A program made the translations under genes and the position numbers. From Bacillota bacterium (GTDB taxonomy: Bacteria > Bacillota > Negativicutes > DSM-13327), in the NCBI GenBank assembly GCA_017889585.1, contig JAGFZX010000038.1, positions 1-59,862 of the forward strand: a DNA stretch of 59,862 nucleotides, in the 5' to 3' direction. This document shows, one piece after another, positions 26,853 through 35,390 of this stretch. The first letter of the stretch is position 1. Each line of letters begins with the position of its first letter. Below the pieces are notes generated by a model, which saw nothing but the letters and a program-made list of their open reading frames with translations, was not told the origin of the DNA and did not search any database.

Positions 26853-28427
26853 TTAATTATTTGTTTCAATGATTTGTTTCAATTTTCCCCATGTAGGTTG
26901 GAAAATTTCTGCTGGCATCAGTTTTAAATTTGGTGAAATGATTGGCTTAAATTCCATTTGAGCTAATACATCTTTCTCAAGATCAATGCCTGGGGCAATT
27001 TCGGTCAATACCAATCCAGCTGGAGTCAATTCTAAAACGGCCCGATCGGTAATAAACATGACCGTCTGACCGACTTCGTTTGCATATTTTCCACTAAAAG
27101 TCGTTTGTACAATCTTATTCAAGAACTTCCTAAACTTGCCCTCTTGCTCAATGACAAGCTTACCGTCTTCAACCTTAACTTTTAGTTTGCCGGCAGTAAA
27201 GTTGCCAGTAAAAATTACCTTTTTAGCATTCTGAGTTACGTTAATAAAGCCGCCAACGCCATACACCTTGCCATTAAATTTGCTGGCATTGATATTGCCT
27301 TCTATATCACATTCGCCCAAGCCGATAAAGGCTGTTTCCAGTCCGCCGCCGTCATAATAGTTAAAGTGGGCATGTTGATCAACAGATGCCTCTGCATTGA
27401 AATGATGCCCAAAATCCCCTCCTACGCCGGGTATGCCGCCAATACTGCCTGACTCGGAAATAGGAGTGATTAAATGATCAGCCTTTTCTTCTGACAGTAC
27501 ATTCGCTATGGCTTGCGGAATGCCGATACCTAAAGCGATTGCTCCAGGCTTTAGTTCCATTGCTGAGCGGCGGCACATAACTTTTTCCCCGTCTAAAGGA
27601 ATAGGGGGAATACTACCTGTTGGTACCTTTATATCCCCGGCAAAGGCGGCATTAAAGAAGGTTTTTGCCGTTTGTTGCTGATATTCGGGTTTTGATGCTA
27701 CAACGATATAGTCCACATAAATGCCTGGAACTTTAACAAGCTTAGGATGCATGGTTCCGGATTTTACAATTCTCTCTACCTGCACAATTGTGATACCGCC
27801 ACAAGCCTTAGCAGCCTGAGCTACTGGCAGCCATTCCAAGGAGACTCCTTCTTTTTCAAAAGTAATATTGCCTTTTTCATCTGCTGAGGTTCCCCGAATG
27901 ATTGTCACATTGACTGGGAATTTTTTATAAAACAGCCATTCTTCCCCCGCGAAGTTTACTAATTCCACTAAGTCTTCTTGAGCTTTAGTGTTTAGCTTGC
28001 CGCCGTCAAAACGAGGGTCGATAAAAGTTCCCATACCTACTTTTGTCAATAGGCCAGGTCCTCTTCTGGCAATTTCATTGTATAATTGGAGAATAACTCC
28101 TAGTGGCAAATTATACGCTTCGACTTTATTCTGTTCGATTAAATCCATTGTTTTTTGTTGAAAATCGGTATGGGATAAAATTAATCTCTTAATTAAACCC
28201 TCATGTGCCGTCCAGGCAGATTCCCCTCTTTCTAATCGGTTACCTACACCTGCAGCATGAACATGAGTAAGGTCTCTAGGATGTCCGGTTTCTAAAAAAC
28301 GTTTCTCAATGGCCAGCGCTACTTCTTCAGGCCAGCCAGCAAGGGCGAACGGGGCGGACGCAATCGTCGCTCCATCCTCAATTAGTGCAGCAGCTTCAGC
28401 AGCAGTAATTACTTTAGCAATTCCCAT
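26853..28427 (-). CDS. second acyl-CoA:acetate/propionate CoA-transferase paralog
   Basis: About 524 residues, collinear with the neighbour at 25051 over its whole length. Examples are PFALAGWPEEVALAI against GFAGWPEEIYSAI and ISESGSIGGIPGVGG against ISELGNIGGIPGVGG. The Glu of the active-site region is kept. Substrate preference may differ from the neighbour, and I cannot assign it. The start at 28427 (MGIAKVITAAEA) aligns with the paralog and has AGAGGGG about 11 bases upstream; longer frames to 28484 lack a ribosome site. A promoter-like pair lies at 28536-28563. Confidence 0.92.
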   Translation of the reverse strand: MGIAKVITAAEAAALIEDGATIASAPFALAGWPEEVALAIEKRFLETGHPRDLTHVHAAGVGNRLERGESAWTAHEGLIKRLILSHTDFQQKTMDLIEQNKVEAYNLPLGVILQLYNEIARRGPGLLTKVGMGTFIDPRFDGGKLNTKAQEDLVELVNFAGEEWLFYKKFPVNVTIIRGTSADEKGNITFEKEGVSLEWLPVAQAAKACGGITIVQVERIVKSGTMHPKLVKVPGIYVDYIVVASKPEYQQQTAKTFFNAAFAGDIKVPTGSIPPIPLDGEKVMCRRSAMELKPGAIALGIGIPQAIANVLSEEKADHLITPISESGSIGGIPGVGGDFGHHFNAEASVDQHAHFNYYDGGGLETAFIGLGECDIEGNINASKFNGKVYGVGGFINVTQNAKKVIFTGNFTAGKLKVKVEDGKLVIEQEGKFRKFLNKIVQTTFSGKYANEVGQTVMFITDRAVLELTPAGLVLTEIAPGIDLEKDVLAQMEFKPIISPNLKLMPAEIFQPTWGKLKQIIETNN

Positions 28428-28535
28428 TTTGTAAAATACCCCTCTCATTTTTGCATTTATTGTTATCATTACATTATTCGTCATTTTACAATAATATCCT
28501 CTTTTTTTACATTTTTTTCTGCATCAACTTTCTAA

Positions 28536-28569
28536 ATTATACATTATATTCAGTTATTAACAATAACTT
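28536..28569 (-). promoter_or_regulatory. candidate sigma-A promoter with palindrome over the -35
   Basis: On the minus strand TTGTTA, 16 bases, TATAAT (-10 at 28536-28541, -35 at 28558-28563), about 110 bases before the CoA-transferase ATG. The -35 lies inside AGTTATT-AAC-AATAACT (28553-28569), a perfect 7-3-7 palindrome that could bind a repressor. Confidence 0.5.
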
Positions 28570-28622
28570 GTAAACCGCTGGAATAGTTCACAAAAATAAT
28601 GTGGAATATTAATATTATGATT

Positions 28623-28692
28623 GGAAATAAACAGCCCCCCTTGTATTGGACATTTTAGAGAACATCCAATACAAGGGGGGCTGTTCATTTCC
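28623..28692. repeat. long inverted repeat, 28-base arms
   Basis: Arms 28623-28650 and 28665-28692 are complementary with one mismatch and enclose a 14-base loop. The core contains six C and six G in a row (AGCCCCCCTTG). It is downstream of the GlsB-like gene on the minus strand but lacks a T run, so it is not a classical terminator. It could be a repeated extragenic palindrome. Confidence 0.6.
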
Positions 28693-28726
28693 ACCTCACC
28701 TGAAAGGTGACGGTTAAATGGAAAAT

Positions 28727-28984
28727 TTATTGTTTCTTATACGCAGGAACCGGTATGCGGAATATCTGTATAACCCATAGAAGTATAATGGCTCCCATGG
28801 TGCTTGAAATTACCGATCCTATTGTACCATATGCAGAGATACCTATAAAATCAAATAAAAAACCGCCAATAAAAGAACCTATAACACCTATTGCCAAATT
28901 ACCCCAGATACCAAAACCTCCACCGTGTGAAATCATGACAGCTAACCCGCCAGAAATTAATCCGATTAACAAAAACCAAAGCAT
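28727..28984 (-). CDS. GlsB/YeaQ/YmgE-family small membrane protein
   Basis: 85 residues in three membrane helices, with the Gly-rich turns typical of the transglycosylase-associated protein family: GLISGGLAVMI, GNLAIGVIGSFIGGFL, and GTIGSVISSTMGAIILL. These proteins are often stress-induced and their function is unknown. AGGAGG precedes the ATG. It stands alone. Confidence 0.88.
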   Translation of the reverse strand: MLWFLLIGLISGGLAVMISHGGGFGIWGNLAIGVIGSFIGGFLFDFIGISAYGTIGSVISSTMGAIILLWVIQIFRIPVPAYKKQ

Positions 28985-29259
28985 TTCATATCACCTCCTA
29001 TAATATAATAGTATTCCCATTTAAATAATTTTAATTTGGCGTAAAATTAGAAAAGTCATCCACCCACAGGTAGACAACTTTTCTGTTAGTATGTCTAATA
29101 ACGATATTCCCCACCTCCACACATAAACAAAAACAATTCATATTATCATACAATGTGCGGAAATACTAAAAAAGAGAAACGAGGACTCCTAACTTCCACA
29201 ACACATCAAATTTAGAATAATAGTTATCGATGATATCGATTCTGCCAGGGAGAGTTACT

Positions 29260-30033
29260 ATGCAGTTTCTTTTTGATATTGTATTAGCCAGGATAAATTT
29301 TGTAATAGTTATCCTCTTAAGTGTTATTTATATCTTACGAAAAATCCTTCAAAAGAAATTCAACAAAACCGAAGGTTCTATCAGTACACTGAATAGATTA
29401 TTGCGGCAGTACCATAAAGCTATGGGTGTATTTGCAATCATCCTGGGGTTAGTTCACGGTCTTTTATCTTCTGATGACATATTCACTTTTAATCTCGGCA
29501 CTTACAGTTGGCTTTTTTTGGTCCTCCTTGGAGCTAGCTGGTATTATAAGTCGAAGCTTCAAAGAAAAGGTTGGATGTATTATCATCGATTACTAGCTGT
29601 TTTATTCATAAGTGCTCTTGTCTTTCATATTATTGAAGTTGATGGATTTACTCCAGATCTGAGTATATCTCTAGATAAAAATCCAAGCCAAGATATTTCT
29701 AATACTGATACATTACATGCCAATAAGGATCCTAGCACTAGGAATTCCACCAATACAAAGTATAAAGATGGAAAATATACAGGTAACGCCACAGGATATC
29801 GCCCCGGTTTAGTTGTTCAAGTAACCATATCTAATGGAGCAATTGCAAATATTACGATTATTGCTCATAACGAAAGAGATCCTAGGCATTACGGCTTAGC
29901 TATAAAACAAGTGCCAGAAGAAATTATCAAAAACCAATCTACTATTGTAGATGGAGTTTCTGGTGCTACTAGAACATCTAATGGCATAAAAAATGCAGTA
30001 AATGATGCTTTAACAAAAGCGGTTAATCAGTAA
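29260..30033 (+). CDS. membrane heme/flavin electron-transfer protein: cytochrome-b-like helices plus FMN-binding domain
   Basis: About 257 residues. Four or five membrane helices carry histidines spaced as in ferric-reductase or b-type cytochromes (YHKAMG, GLVHG, YYHRL, VFHII). A flexible outer linker leads to an FMN_bind domain that ends with VSGATRTS. This is the flavinylation motif in which FMN is joined to the last Thr by ApbE. The layout suggests electrons pass from the membrane to a covalently bound flavin outside the membrane (inference). AGGGAGA lies before the ATG at 29260, which is preferred over the ATG at 29230. No apbE is in the window. Confidence 0.8.
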   Translation: MQFLFDIVLARINFVIVILLSVIYILRKILQKKFNKTEGSISTLNRLLRQYHKAMGVFAIILGLVHGLLSSDDIFTFNLGTYSWLFLVLLGASWYYKSKLQRKGWMYYHRLLAVLFISALVFHIIEVDGFTPDLSISLDKNPSQDISNTDTLHANKDPSTRNSTNTKYKDGKYTGNATGYRPGLVVQVTISNGAIANITIIAHNERDPRHYGLAIKQVPEEIIKNQSTIVDGVSGATRTSNGIKNAVNDALTKAVNQ

Positions 30034-30119
30034 TTGAAGATGTCCTTTTGTCCACATTTTCCATTAAATTCCTTGATAATCTAATACAATTGTGAAACCT
30101 TTATAAGGAGTGTTAAAAC

Positions 30120-30335
30120 ATGATATGTCCACTGTGTGGTGCAAGTTCTCAATTTGATTTTTTATATTGTCCCAATTGCAAGTATAAAATGATCCTAGAA
30201 GCTGAGCAACCATTACCGAATTGGAGGCAACTACCAGGTTTTCGTTCTAAGACTTCATGGAAGATGCTCCTTGCTGTGATTCTTTACATATGGATATTTC
30301 TCGCAATTGTTGCTTCCTTGTTTAGTGGTTTTTGA
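30120..30335 (+). CDS. small zinc-ribbon membrane protein
   Basis: 71 residues. A zinc ribbon at the very start (CPLC at 3-6, CPNC at 17-20), a Pro-rich joint, and a single C-terminal membrane helix. It has AAGGAG upstream and lies 86 bases after the flavin protein gene, so the two may share a transcript. Proteins of this layout are common and uncharacterised. Confidence 0.7.
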   Translation: MICPLCGASSQFDFLYCPNCKYKMILEAEQPLPNWRQLPGFRSKTSWKMLLAVILYIWIFLAIVASLFSGF

Positions 30336-30382
30336 TAGTTCCATTACCTTCAGGCTTCTTACCTTCTGCAATCTGCAAATAT

Positions 30383-31750
30383 CTAACTATTCATCACATA
30401 TTCTTTACGTCTAAAGATCATTCCAATTATTATAAATACAGCACTTACCCCAATACCAACAAATAAAGGATTGATTTCTAAATGCAATATTGTTTTGGCA
30501 ACAATAGCAGCTATCGTGCTTAAAACCATAGAAGCAACCGCCCATCCTGGCGCTAATATGCCTGGGGCAAATACAGCAAGGGTCAACGGTATGAATATAC
30601 CTCCGCCGCGCAAAGCCATAGACATGTAATTCCAGTCTAATACATTGGATTTTAAGTTTAAAATAGCGATAAGGCAGGCAATAAACGTCACAATCACTAC
30701 GGTACTACGATTGACCAACAAAACCCTTTCGGTTTTCCTAATATCCAATAACTCATAGCAAATGTCCTTTGAAACCATGGTGCCAATCCCTAGTGCCAGT
30801 CCGGAAATAGAACCAATTAGAGACAGCATGATTCCAGCAATACCGATTCCGCCTAACCAGGCTGGCTGATATTGCAGTAAATACATGGGTAAAGCCAAAA
30901 TTGGCAAAATATGTGGATGTGTAGCATGCATAAACATTGCAATTGCTATTGAAGGCAAACCAACTGGAATGACAACCAGTGCTGCTGCAAAAGATCCAAC
31001 AGCTGCTGTACGTGAATCGGAAGCTGAAAAAATAGTTTGAATATAGGTTTGTGTACAAATAATACCTACGATGAGTGAAAATAAGTTACCCACTGTTTCC
31101 CAAGGGCTCTTACCCAAAAAACTAAACCAAGGATCACTTGGAAACATTAACCAAAAATTCCGCATGCCATACAAAGAGAAACAAGCTGTCCCTCCTGCAG
31201 TAAACAATGTAATCCAAATAATAATAAGCTTCATCATACCTGATACGCCAGCACCTTTCATGCCGGAAAAAAAAATATAACCAATTACAAGCATAATCAA
31301 GAGAACTGCTGCTGACCACGGGGTAAGATCGAATATTGCGGCTATTATCTGAATTCCCGGTAAACAACTTGCTACGGCGCTGAATAAAATACCAATTGAT
31401 GCAATCACACTAGCCAGTGAACCCGCCATTTTTCCATAATTGAGAACAAGATACTGAGGAATTGTTTCCAATCCTGTTTTTCTGAGCGGACGTGCATAAA
31501 AGATTCCCAATAATATAAAGCCTATTCCCGATCCCAAGGTAAACCACCAAGCCGACAGTCCCAACGAGTATGCTAGCTGCGCAGTTCCCACTGTGGCACC
31601 TCCCCCAACGACCGTTCCAGCGATGCTTCCCGAGATAAGTATTGCTCCGGACGAACGTCCGCCCAAACTATATCCTTCAGCTGATTTCACATTTGGTGCT
31701 GAATATATACCGCTCCCGATCACAATGATGACCGACTTCCTTTTAATCAC
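30383..31750 (-). CDS. sodium:solute symporter family protein, N-terminus possibly incomplete
   Basis: 455 residues with about twelve membrane segments. Family motifs are KSAEGYSLGGRSSG, then GTVVGGGATVGTAQLAY, then GLETIPQYLVLNYG and SLIGSISGLALGIGTMVSKD. Substrate unknown (the family carries solutes such as sugars, acids, proline or pantothenate). The first helix is short (about 13 residues after MIKRK), and the GTG used as start overlaps its own AGAGGAG site; an in-frame TAG lies just before. The start may therefore be wrong or the 5' end may have been lost. The CODH fragment lies directly upstream. Confidence 0.75.
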   Translation of the reverse strand: MIKRKSVIIVIGSGIYSAPNVKSAEGYSLGGRSSGAILISGSIAGTVVGGGATVGTAQLAYSLGLSAWWFTLGSGIGFILLGIFYARPLRKTGLETIPQYLVLNYGKMAGSLASVIASIGILFSAVASCLPGIQIIAAIFDLTPWSAAVLLIMLVIGYIFFSGMKGAGVSGMMKLIIIWITLFTAGGTACFSLYGMRNFWLMFPSDPWFSFLGKSPWETVGNLFSLIVGIICTQTYIQTIFSASDSRTAAVGSFAAALVVIPVGLPSIAIAMFMHATHPHILPILALPMYLLQYQPAWLGGIGIAGIMLSLIGSISGLALGIGTMVSKDICYELLDIRKTERVLLVNRSTVVIVTFIACLIAILNLKSNVLDWNYMSMALRGGGIFIPLTLAVFAPGILAPGWAVASMVLSTIAAIVAKTILHLEINPLFVGIGVSAVFIIIGMIFRRKEYVMNS

Positions 31751-31908
31751 TCCTCTGCACTAAATTCACCAAACTAAATATAAAGTACTATATTGCGGTT
31801 GATCAGTATGTGGCGAATCTTTTAAGGGAGTTACGAACACATGCCTTGGAGCAACACATGATAAATAAAGGAATAGTAATTGAAATAGGCATCTGCGAAT
31901 CAGTAATT

Positions 31909-32379
31909 TCACTGACCCGTCAGATGCCTACTCTCTGAATTACGCCATAATTCTTGACGTTTGGGAGGAGCAAAAGCCTTGGTCATTGACGACTCTTCCC
32001 AATAAGGTCTACCCATATCTTCAAGCACCCAGTTGGCAAAATTAACAGCCACTTTGTTTACATCTTCATGACTATTTAAACCAGCCATCTCAGCATATTT
32101 CAAGAGTTTTTCTTTATCACGTATTTTTAGGCCGCTCTTTGGACTCTCAGCAGACGCCTTTAAGGTACGAGCCGCATACTGAGTATGGAAAATATTATAA
32201 GACGTCCCAATAGTTACATGACGATAAACAAAGTTTCTCGCTACCATAACATCTGCATCAACACCGCAGTTACCCCGAGGCATTTTTGCATTAATACGGC
32301 AAGGACCGTTGGCACATAATTGATAAGATAAACCTTGATCGCAGAAATTACAGCGAATCTTTTCCTTTATTTCACCTAT
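31909..32379 (-). pseudogene. N-terminal fragment of anaerobic carbon monoxide dehydrogenase catalytic subunit
   Basis: An open frame of about 156 codons. Its first part has the CODH cluster-ligand pattern: CNFC, then LCANGPCRIN, then RGNCGVDADVMVARN. Later segments (GLKIRDKEKLLKYAEMAG, ANWVLEDMG, PPKRQELWR) also follow the family. A full enzyme has over 600 residues; here it stops at a TGA before the catalytic cluster region. No ATG lies before the first cysteines, and the only ATG (32283) would cut off the metal ligands. It is therefore most likely a remnant truncated at both ends. Confidence 0.7.
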
Positions 32380-32454
32380 TTACATTATACAATTTATTAC
32401 TTTGCAAAATACTCAATAAGTTTATTAATATATTGTCAAATTTTGAGGCAATAA

Positions 32455-32499
32455 AACAAATAAGCCGGCATACTTCAATTAAGAGTAAGTCGGCTATAG
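32455..32499 (-). terminator. terminator after the 52-residue gene
   Basis: On the minus strand AGCCGACTTAC pairs with GTATGCCGGCT (two mismatches), followed by TATTTGTTTTATT. It is about 20 bases downstream of the stop at 32518. Confidence 0.55.
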
Positions 32500-32517
32500 T
32501 TGAAAAAGCAATCGCTG

Positions 32518-32676
32518 CTATTCAATTTGCTTACCAGTAGATTGGGATTTCATTATATTTTCCAAAACACTTAGGAATGAAGTTAATTTCTTCTTGTTTG
32601 ATCTATCCTTGAAATTCCGAAGATCGTGCTTATAGTGATCACCAACAGATTGTACAAATGCTACTTTAAAAATCAT
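32518..32676 (-). CDS. small hypothetical basic protein, 52 residues
   Basis: AAGGAGGGTGA lies just before the ATG, the strongest type of ribosome site. The product is basic and helical (KHDLRNFKDRSNKKKLTSFL) with no cysteines or membrane helix. No family is recognised. It has a terminator of its own. Confidence 0.5.
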   Translation of the reverse strand: MIFKVAFVQSVGDHYKHDLRNFKDRSNKKKLTSFLSVLENIMKSQSTGKQIE

Positions 32677-33257
32677 ATTAATCACCCTCCTTGGCTATCA
32701 ATAGGACTTATTACCTATATTATCGATATATATTTTAAAAAACTTAATTACAAAATGGTAAACTTCGTAAAATAAAAAAAACAACGCCTATGAGTTGGGT
32801 GTTCCTCACCATAAAAATTCCTAGTCTATTTTCCCACCCCATGTTAAACCTGCATTAATTTAAAAACCTATTACAAAGCACCCCTTTTTTTACTTCCGAG
32901 ACATGTAAGTTACTGCCTATATCTACTTCCTTAAGAACATGCTAATCATTCCCACCTTTAATGCATAAAATAGCTTCCGTACTTTATCATCATCGTATAG
33001 TCCTGATTGAACTCTTCTAATACGATCTTTTCATCAATATTTAATTGTTTTTCTATCACTGCATCAAGTTATCTCCACCGCAACAAAAAGCTGGGCAAAC
33101 AGATTTTTCAATCTATTTGTCCAGCTTTTATAGTTTTAATTTTTCCAGGCATAGCTTTCAAATCTTGATCTAGTGCTGTCATTGACTGCACCTACTTCCT
33201 GTGATATAAGTCATAGCCAATAGTTTACATCATTGTTATAATCCTTTTTATATACAT
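32677..33257. other. 580-base gap with short open frames and a strong stem-loop
   Basis: Holds a hairpin at 33085-33130 (AAAAGCTGG/CCAGCTTTT plus inner pairing) with a T run on the minus strand. The hairpin overlaps the end of a 24-codon frame at 33182-33108 (start MTALDQDLKAM). Further left a frame ends in YGSYFMH. These pieces read like protein but are not recognised; they may be relics. No larger gene is visible. Confidence 0.35.
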
Positions 33258-33278
33258 TTGAGAGGAAAGAAAACATTT

Positions 33279-33758
33279 ATGCATACTTCCCATCGTAAAT
33301 TACATCTTGATCATATTAGTTGGTCATCTTTAGGGAGTTTTATAGTTATTGGACTGATAGCATATTTATCAGTCCTCACAGGATATACTTTTCTAATTCC
33401 GCCTTTTGGCGCAACGTGTTATATTGTATTTGCTATTCCAGATAGTGCTTTTGCTCAGCCACGACATATTATTGGCGGGCATTTTCTTGCTGTTGTGGTA
33501 GGGTTATTATGTTTTTCTATATTTGATGCTACTTGGTGGTCCCAGGCTATTGCTATCAGCATCATTGTCGCCAGTATGCAATTGACACGAACTACCCATC
33601 CACCGGCAGCTGCTACCACTATATTAGTGATATTACAAGAGCATCGTGACTGAATAATTATATTTACAGTATTGATTGGCAGCATCCTACTCTCTATAAT
33701 AGCGGTAGTGTTTAATAAGTATATTTTAAAGCACAACTATCCTCATTATTGGTGGTAA
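33279..33758 (+). pseudogene. HPP-family membrane protein gene with in-frame TGA
   Basis: The frame from ATG 33279 encodes the first part of an HPP-family protein: GLIAYLSVLTGYTFLIPPFG, then QPRHIIGGHF, then TRTTHPPAAATTIL. A TGA at 33651-33653 interrupts it after EHRD. The same frame then continues for 34 codons (IIIFTVLIGSILLS to PHYWW) to a TAA, which is the normal end of the family. A Trp often stands where the TGA is, so TGG to TGA is the likely change. The family is of unknown function, with some members tied to nitrite transport. AGAGGAAAG precedes the start. Confidence 0.75.
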
Positions 33759-33834
33759 ACTAAATAGCAACCTCCCCCGTATCTAGCTCTTCAGAATTTG
33801 ATTGACGACAATTCGTATACTCTTTAATATGAAT

Positions 33835-34554
33835 TTAGCCCTCGATAATACTTCCGTCAGTACCAATGATTACAACATTCCAGGGAATCATATTCCCGCT
33901 GTTAACTAAAGCTTCTTTGACAGCATTAACAATACCGCCGCAACAAGGTTTTTCCATTCGTAATATAGTAATACTTTTAAGCTGATGAGCTTTTAGTATT
34001 TCGGTCAACTTCTCAGCGTAGTTAACATTATCTAACTTAGGACAGCCAATAATTGTAATTTTATTACGCATAAAATCATTGTGAATATTCGCGTAGGCAA
34101 AAGCCGTACAATCAGCTGCTATTAATAAATGAGCATTGTCGAAATAAGGAGCGTCTATAGGGACAAGTTTAATCTGACAGGGCCATTGCCCTAATTGAGA
34201 TTCGGCAGTTTGGTTACTTTCCTGTACCTGACTACTTACTTTTTTTCTTTCAATCATCGCAGCACGACTGCCAGGACAACCGCCTCCAGAGTTAACAGAC
34301 CTCGATAATTCAGGTTTCCCCGCAAGATGCTTCGGTGTAACTTCTTTGTTAAAAGCAACTGCTGTACGCTTTTCAATTGTAATAGCCCCTACAGGACAGT
34401 TAGGCAGGCAATTCCCAAGACCATCACAGTATGCATCAGATAGCAATTTTGCTTTTCCATCAACGAGTTGCAAGGCTCCCTCTTGACAAGCTGAGGTACA
34501 GAGCCCGCAACCGACACACTTTTCTTCATCTATTTTCACAATTTCTCGTAACAT
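33835..34554 (-). CDS. 4Fe-4S ferredoxin-type protein with C-terminal domain
   Basis: 239 residues. Two 4Fe-4S motifs occupy the first 60 residues: CVGCGLCTSAC and CDGLGNCLPNC followed by P. The rest has a CPGSRA motif and a late CCGG and resembles proteins found beside Crp/Fnr regulators in anaerobic Firmicutes. It has no membrane segment. It is divergent from the Crp/Fnr gene at 34659 with a shared 100-base control region, so that regulator probably controls it. The electron partner is unknown. Confidence 0.8.
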   Translation of the reverse strand: MLREIVKIDEEKCVGCGLCTSACQEGALQLVDGKAKLLSDAYCDGLGNCLPNCPVGAITIEKRTAVAFNKEVTPKHLAGKPELSRSVNSGGGCPGSRAAMIERKKVSSQVQESNQTAESQLGQWPCQIKLVPIDAPYFDNAHLLIAADCTAFAYANIHNDFMRNKITIIGCPKLDNVNYAEKLTEILKAHQLKSITILRMEKPCCGGIVNAVKEALVNSGNMIPWNVVIIGTDGSIIEG

Positions 34555-34575
34555 AATGATTCCTCCAATGCGATA

Positions 34576-34610
34576 TATATTGTATTTCTATCTCATTATA
34601 ATACAATATA
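34576..34610. promoter_or_regulatory. inverted repeat TATATTGTATT-N13-AATACAATATA between ferredoxin and Crp/Fnr genes
   Basis: Perfect 11-base arms with a 13-base spacer in the divergent control region. The right arm overlaps a TATAAT (34597-34602). The spacing differs from a standard FNR site (TTGAT-N4-ATCAA), so a different regulator or two half sites may be involved. It is a good candidate for autoregulation by the adjacent Crp/Fnr protein. Confidence 0.5.
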
Positions 34611-34621
34611 ATTAAAAAGAC

Positions 34622-34637
34622 GGTAGCCTTGGCTACC
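34622..34637. promoter_or_regulatory. 16-base palindrome GGTAGCCTTGGCTACC
   Basis: A seven-base stem with two-base centre, 22 bases before the TTG start of the Crp/Fnr gene. It can act as a protein site on DNA or as a hairpin in the leader RNA. Confidence 0.45.
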
Positions 34638-34658
34638 AAAAACGAGGCGGAGATCAAT

Positions 34659-35354
34659 TTGTGTAATAATCTATCCAAAATCCTGATGGGATCACCATTA
34701 TTTGATGGTATTTCAGCTAATGAATTGGACAGTATGATTCATTGCCTTCAACCTAAAGTATGTACTTATAAAAAAAATAGTTATATTACTATTGGCGGTG
34801 AGCCTTTTACAGGATTAGGCATTTTACTTTCCGGGGAAGCCACTGTCATAAAAGAAAATGTAGTTGGCAACCGAAATGTTATGGCCGTATTAAAGGCTGG
34901 TAATATCTTTGGCGAAATGATTGCATTTTCAGGCAAGCACAATTGGCCTGCTAGCGTATTTGCTCAGACCCCTTGTTCTGTTATATTTTTGCCACCTGAT
35001 AAAATTACGGGCAACTGTGCCAATGCATGTACAAGTCACACTCAACTTATAAAAAATATGTTATCAATCTTATCTGAGAAGGCTCTTCTGCTGAATCAAA
35101 AAGTCGAATACCTTACAATCAGCAGTTTGCGCGGAAAGATAAGTACCTATCTTCTTGAACAGTACAAATTGACAGAGAAAAAAGCTTTTAATCTCTCGCT
35201 GAGTCGTAATAATCTGGCGGATTTTCTAAACGTCTCTAGAACGGCCTTATCAAGAGAAATGGGACGTATGAGAGATGAAGGTCTTATTGATTTTTATCGT
35301 GCATCAATAAAAATTCATAATCTTGAAACCCTAAAGAAGATTGCCATGTCATAA
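34659..35354 (+). CDS. Crp/Fnr-family transcriptional regulator
   Basis: About 231 residues. An N-terminal cyclic-nucleotide-type beta roll (GILLSGEATVIKENV, GNIFGEMIAFSG) is joined through a long helix to a winged HTH (LSRNNLADFLNVSRTALSREMGRM). There are several cysteines (CLQPKVC, CSVIF, CANAC) but not the N-terminal four-cysteine set of FNR, so the signal is unclear. The TTG at 34659 is preferred because CGGAG lies five bases upstream; an earlier TTG at 34629 sits inside a palindrome and has no ribosome site. Its likely target is the divergent ferredoxin gene. Confidence 0.85.
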   Translation: MCNNLSKILMGSPLFDGISANELDSMIHCLQPKVCTYKKNSYITIGGEPFTGLGILLSGEATVIKENVVGNRNVMAVLKAGNIFGEMIAFSGKHNWPASVFAQTPCSVIFLPPDKITGNCANACTSHTQLIKNMLSILSEKALLLNQKVEYLTISSLRGKISTYLLEQYKLTEKKAFNLSLSRNNLADFLNVSRTALSREMGRMRDEGLIDFYRASIKIHNLETLKKIAMS

Positions 35355-35390
35355 GATGGCGTCAAGTAGATACGTGATTTCAGTTCATTA

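Noticed and set aside
31790-31925. Plus-strand frame reading AVDQYVANLLRELRTHALEQ
   Set aside because: No start or ribosome site. It is opposite the tail of the CODH fragment, where another minus frame carries a weak LLQGM echo of the enzyme; chance is the simpler reading.
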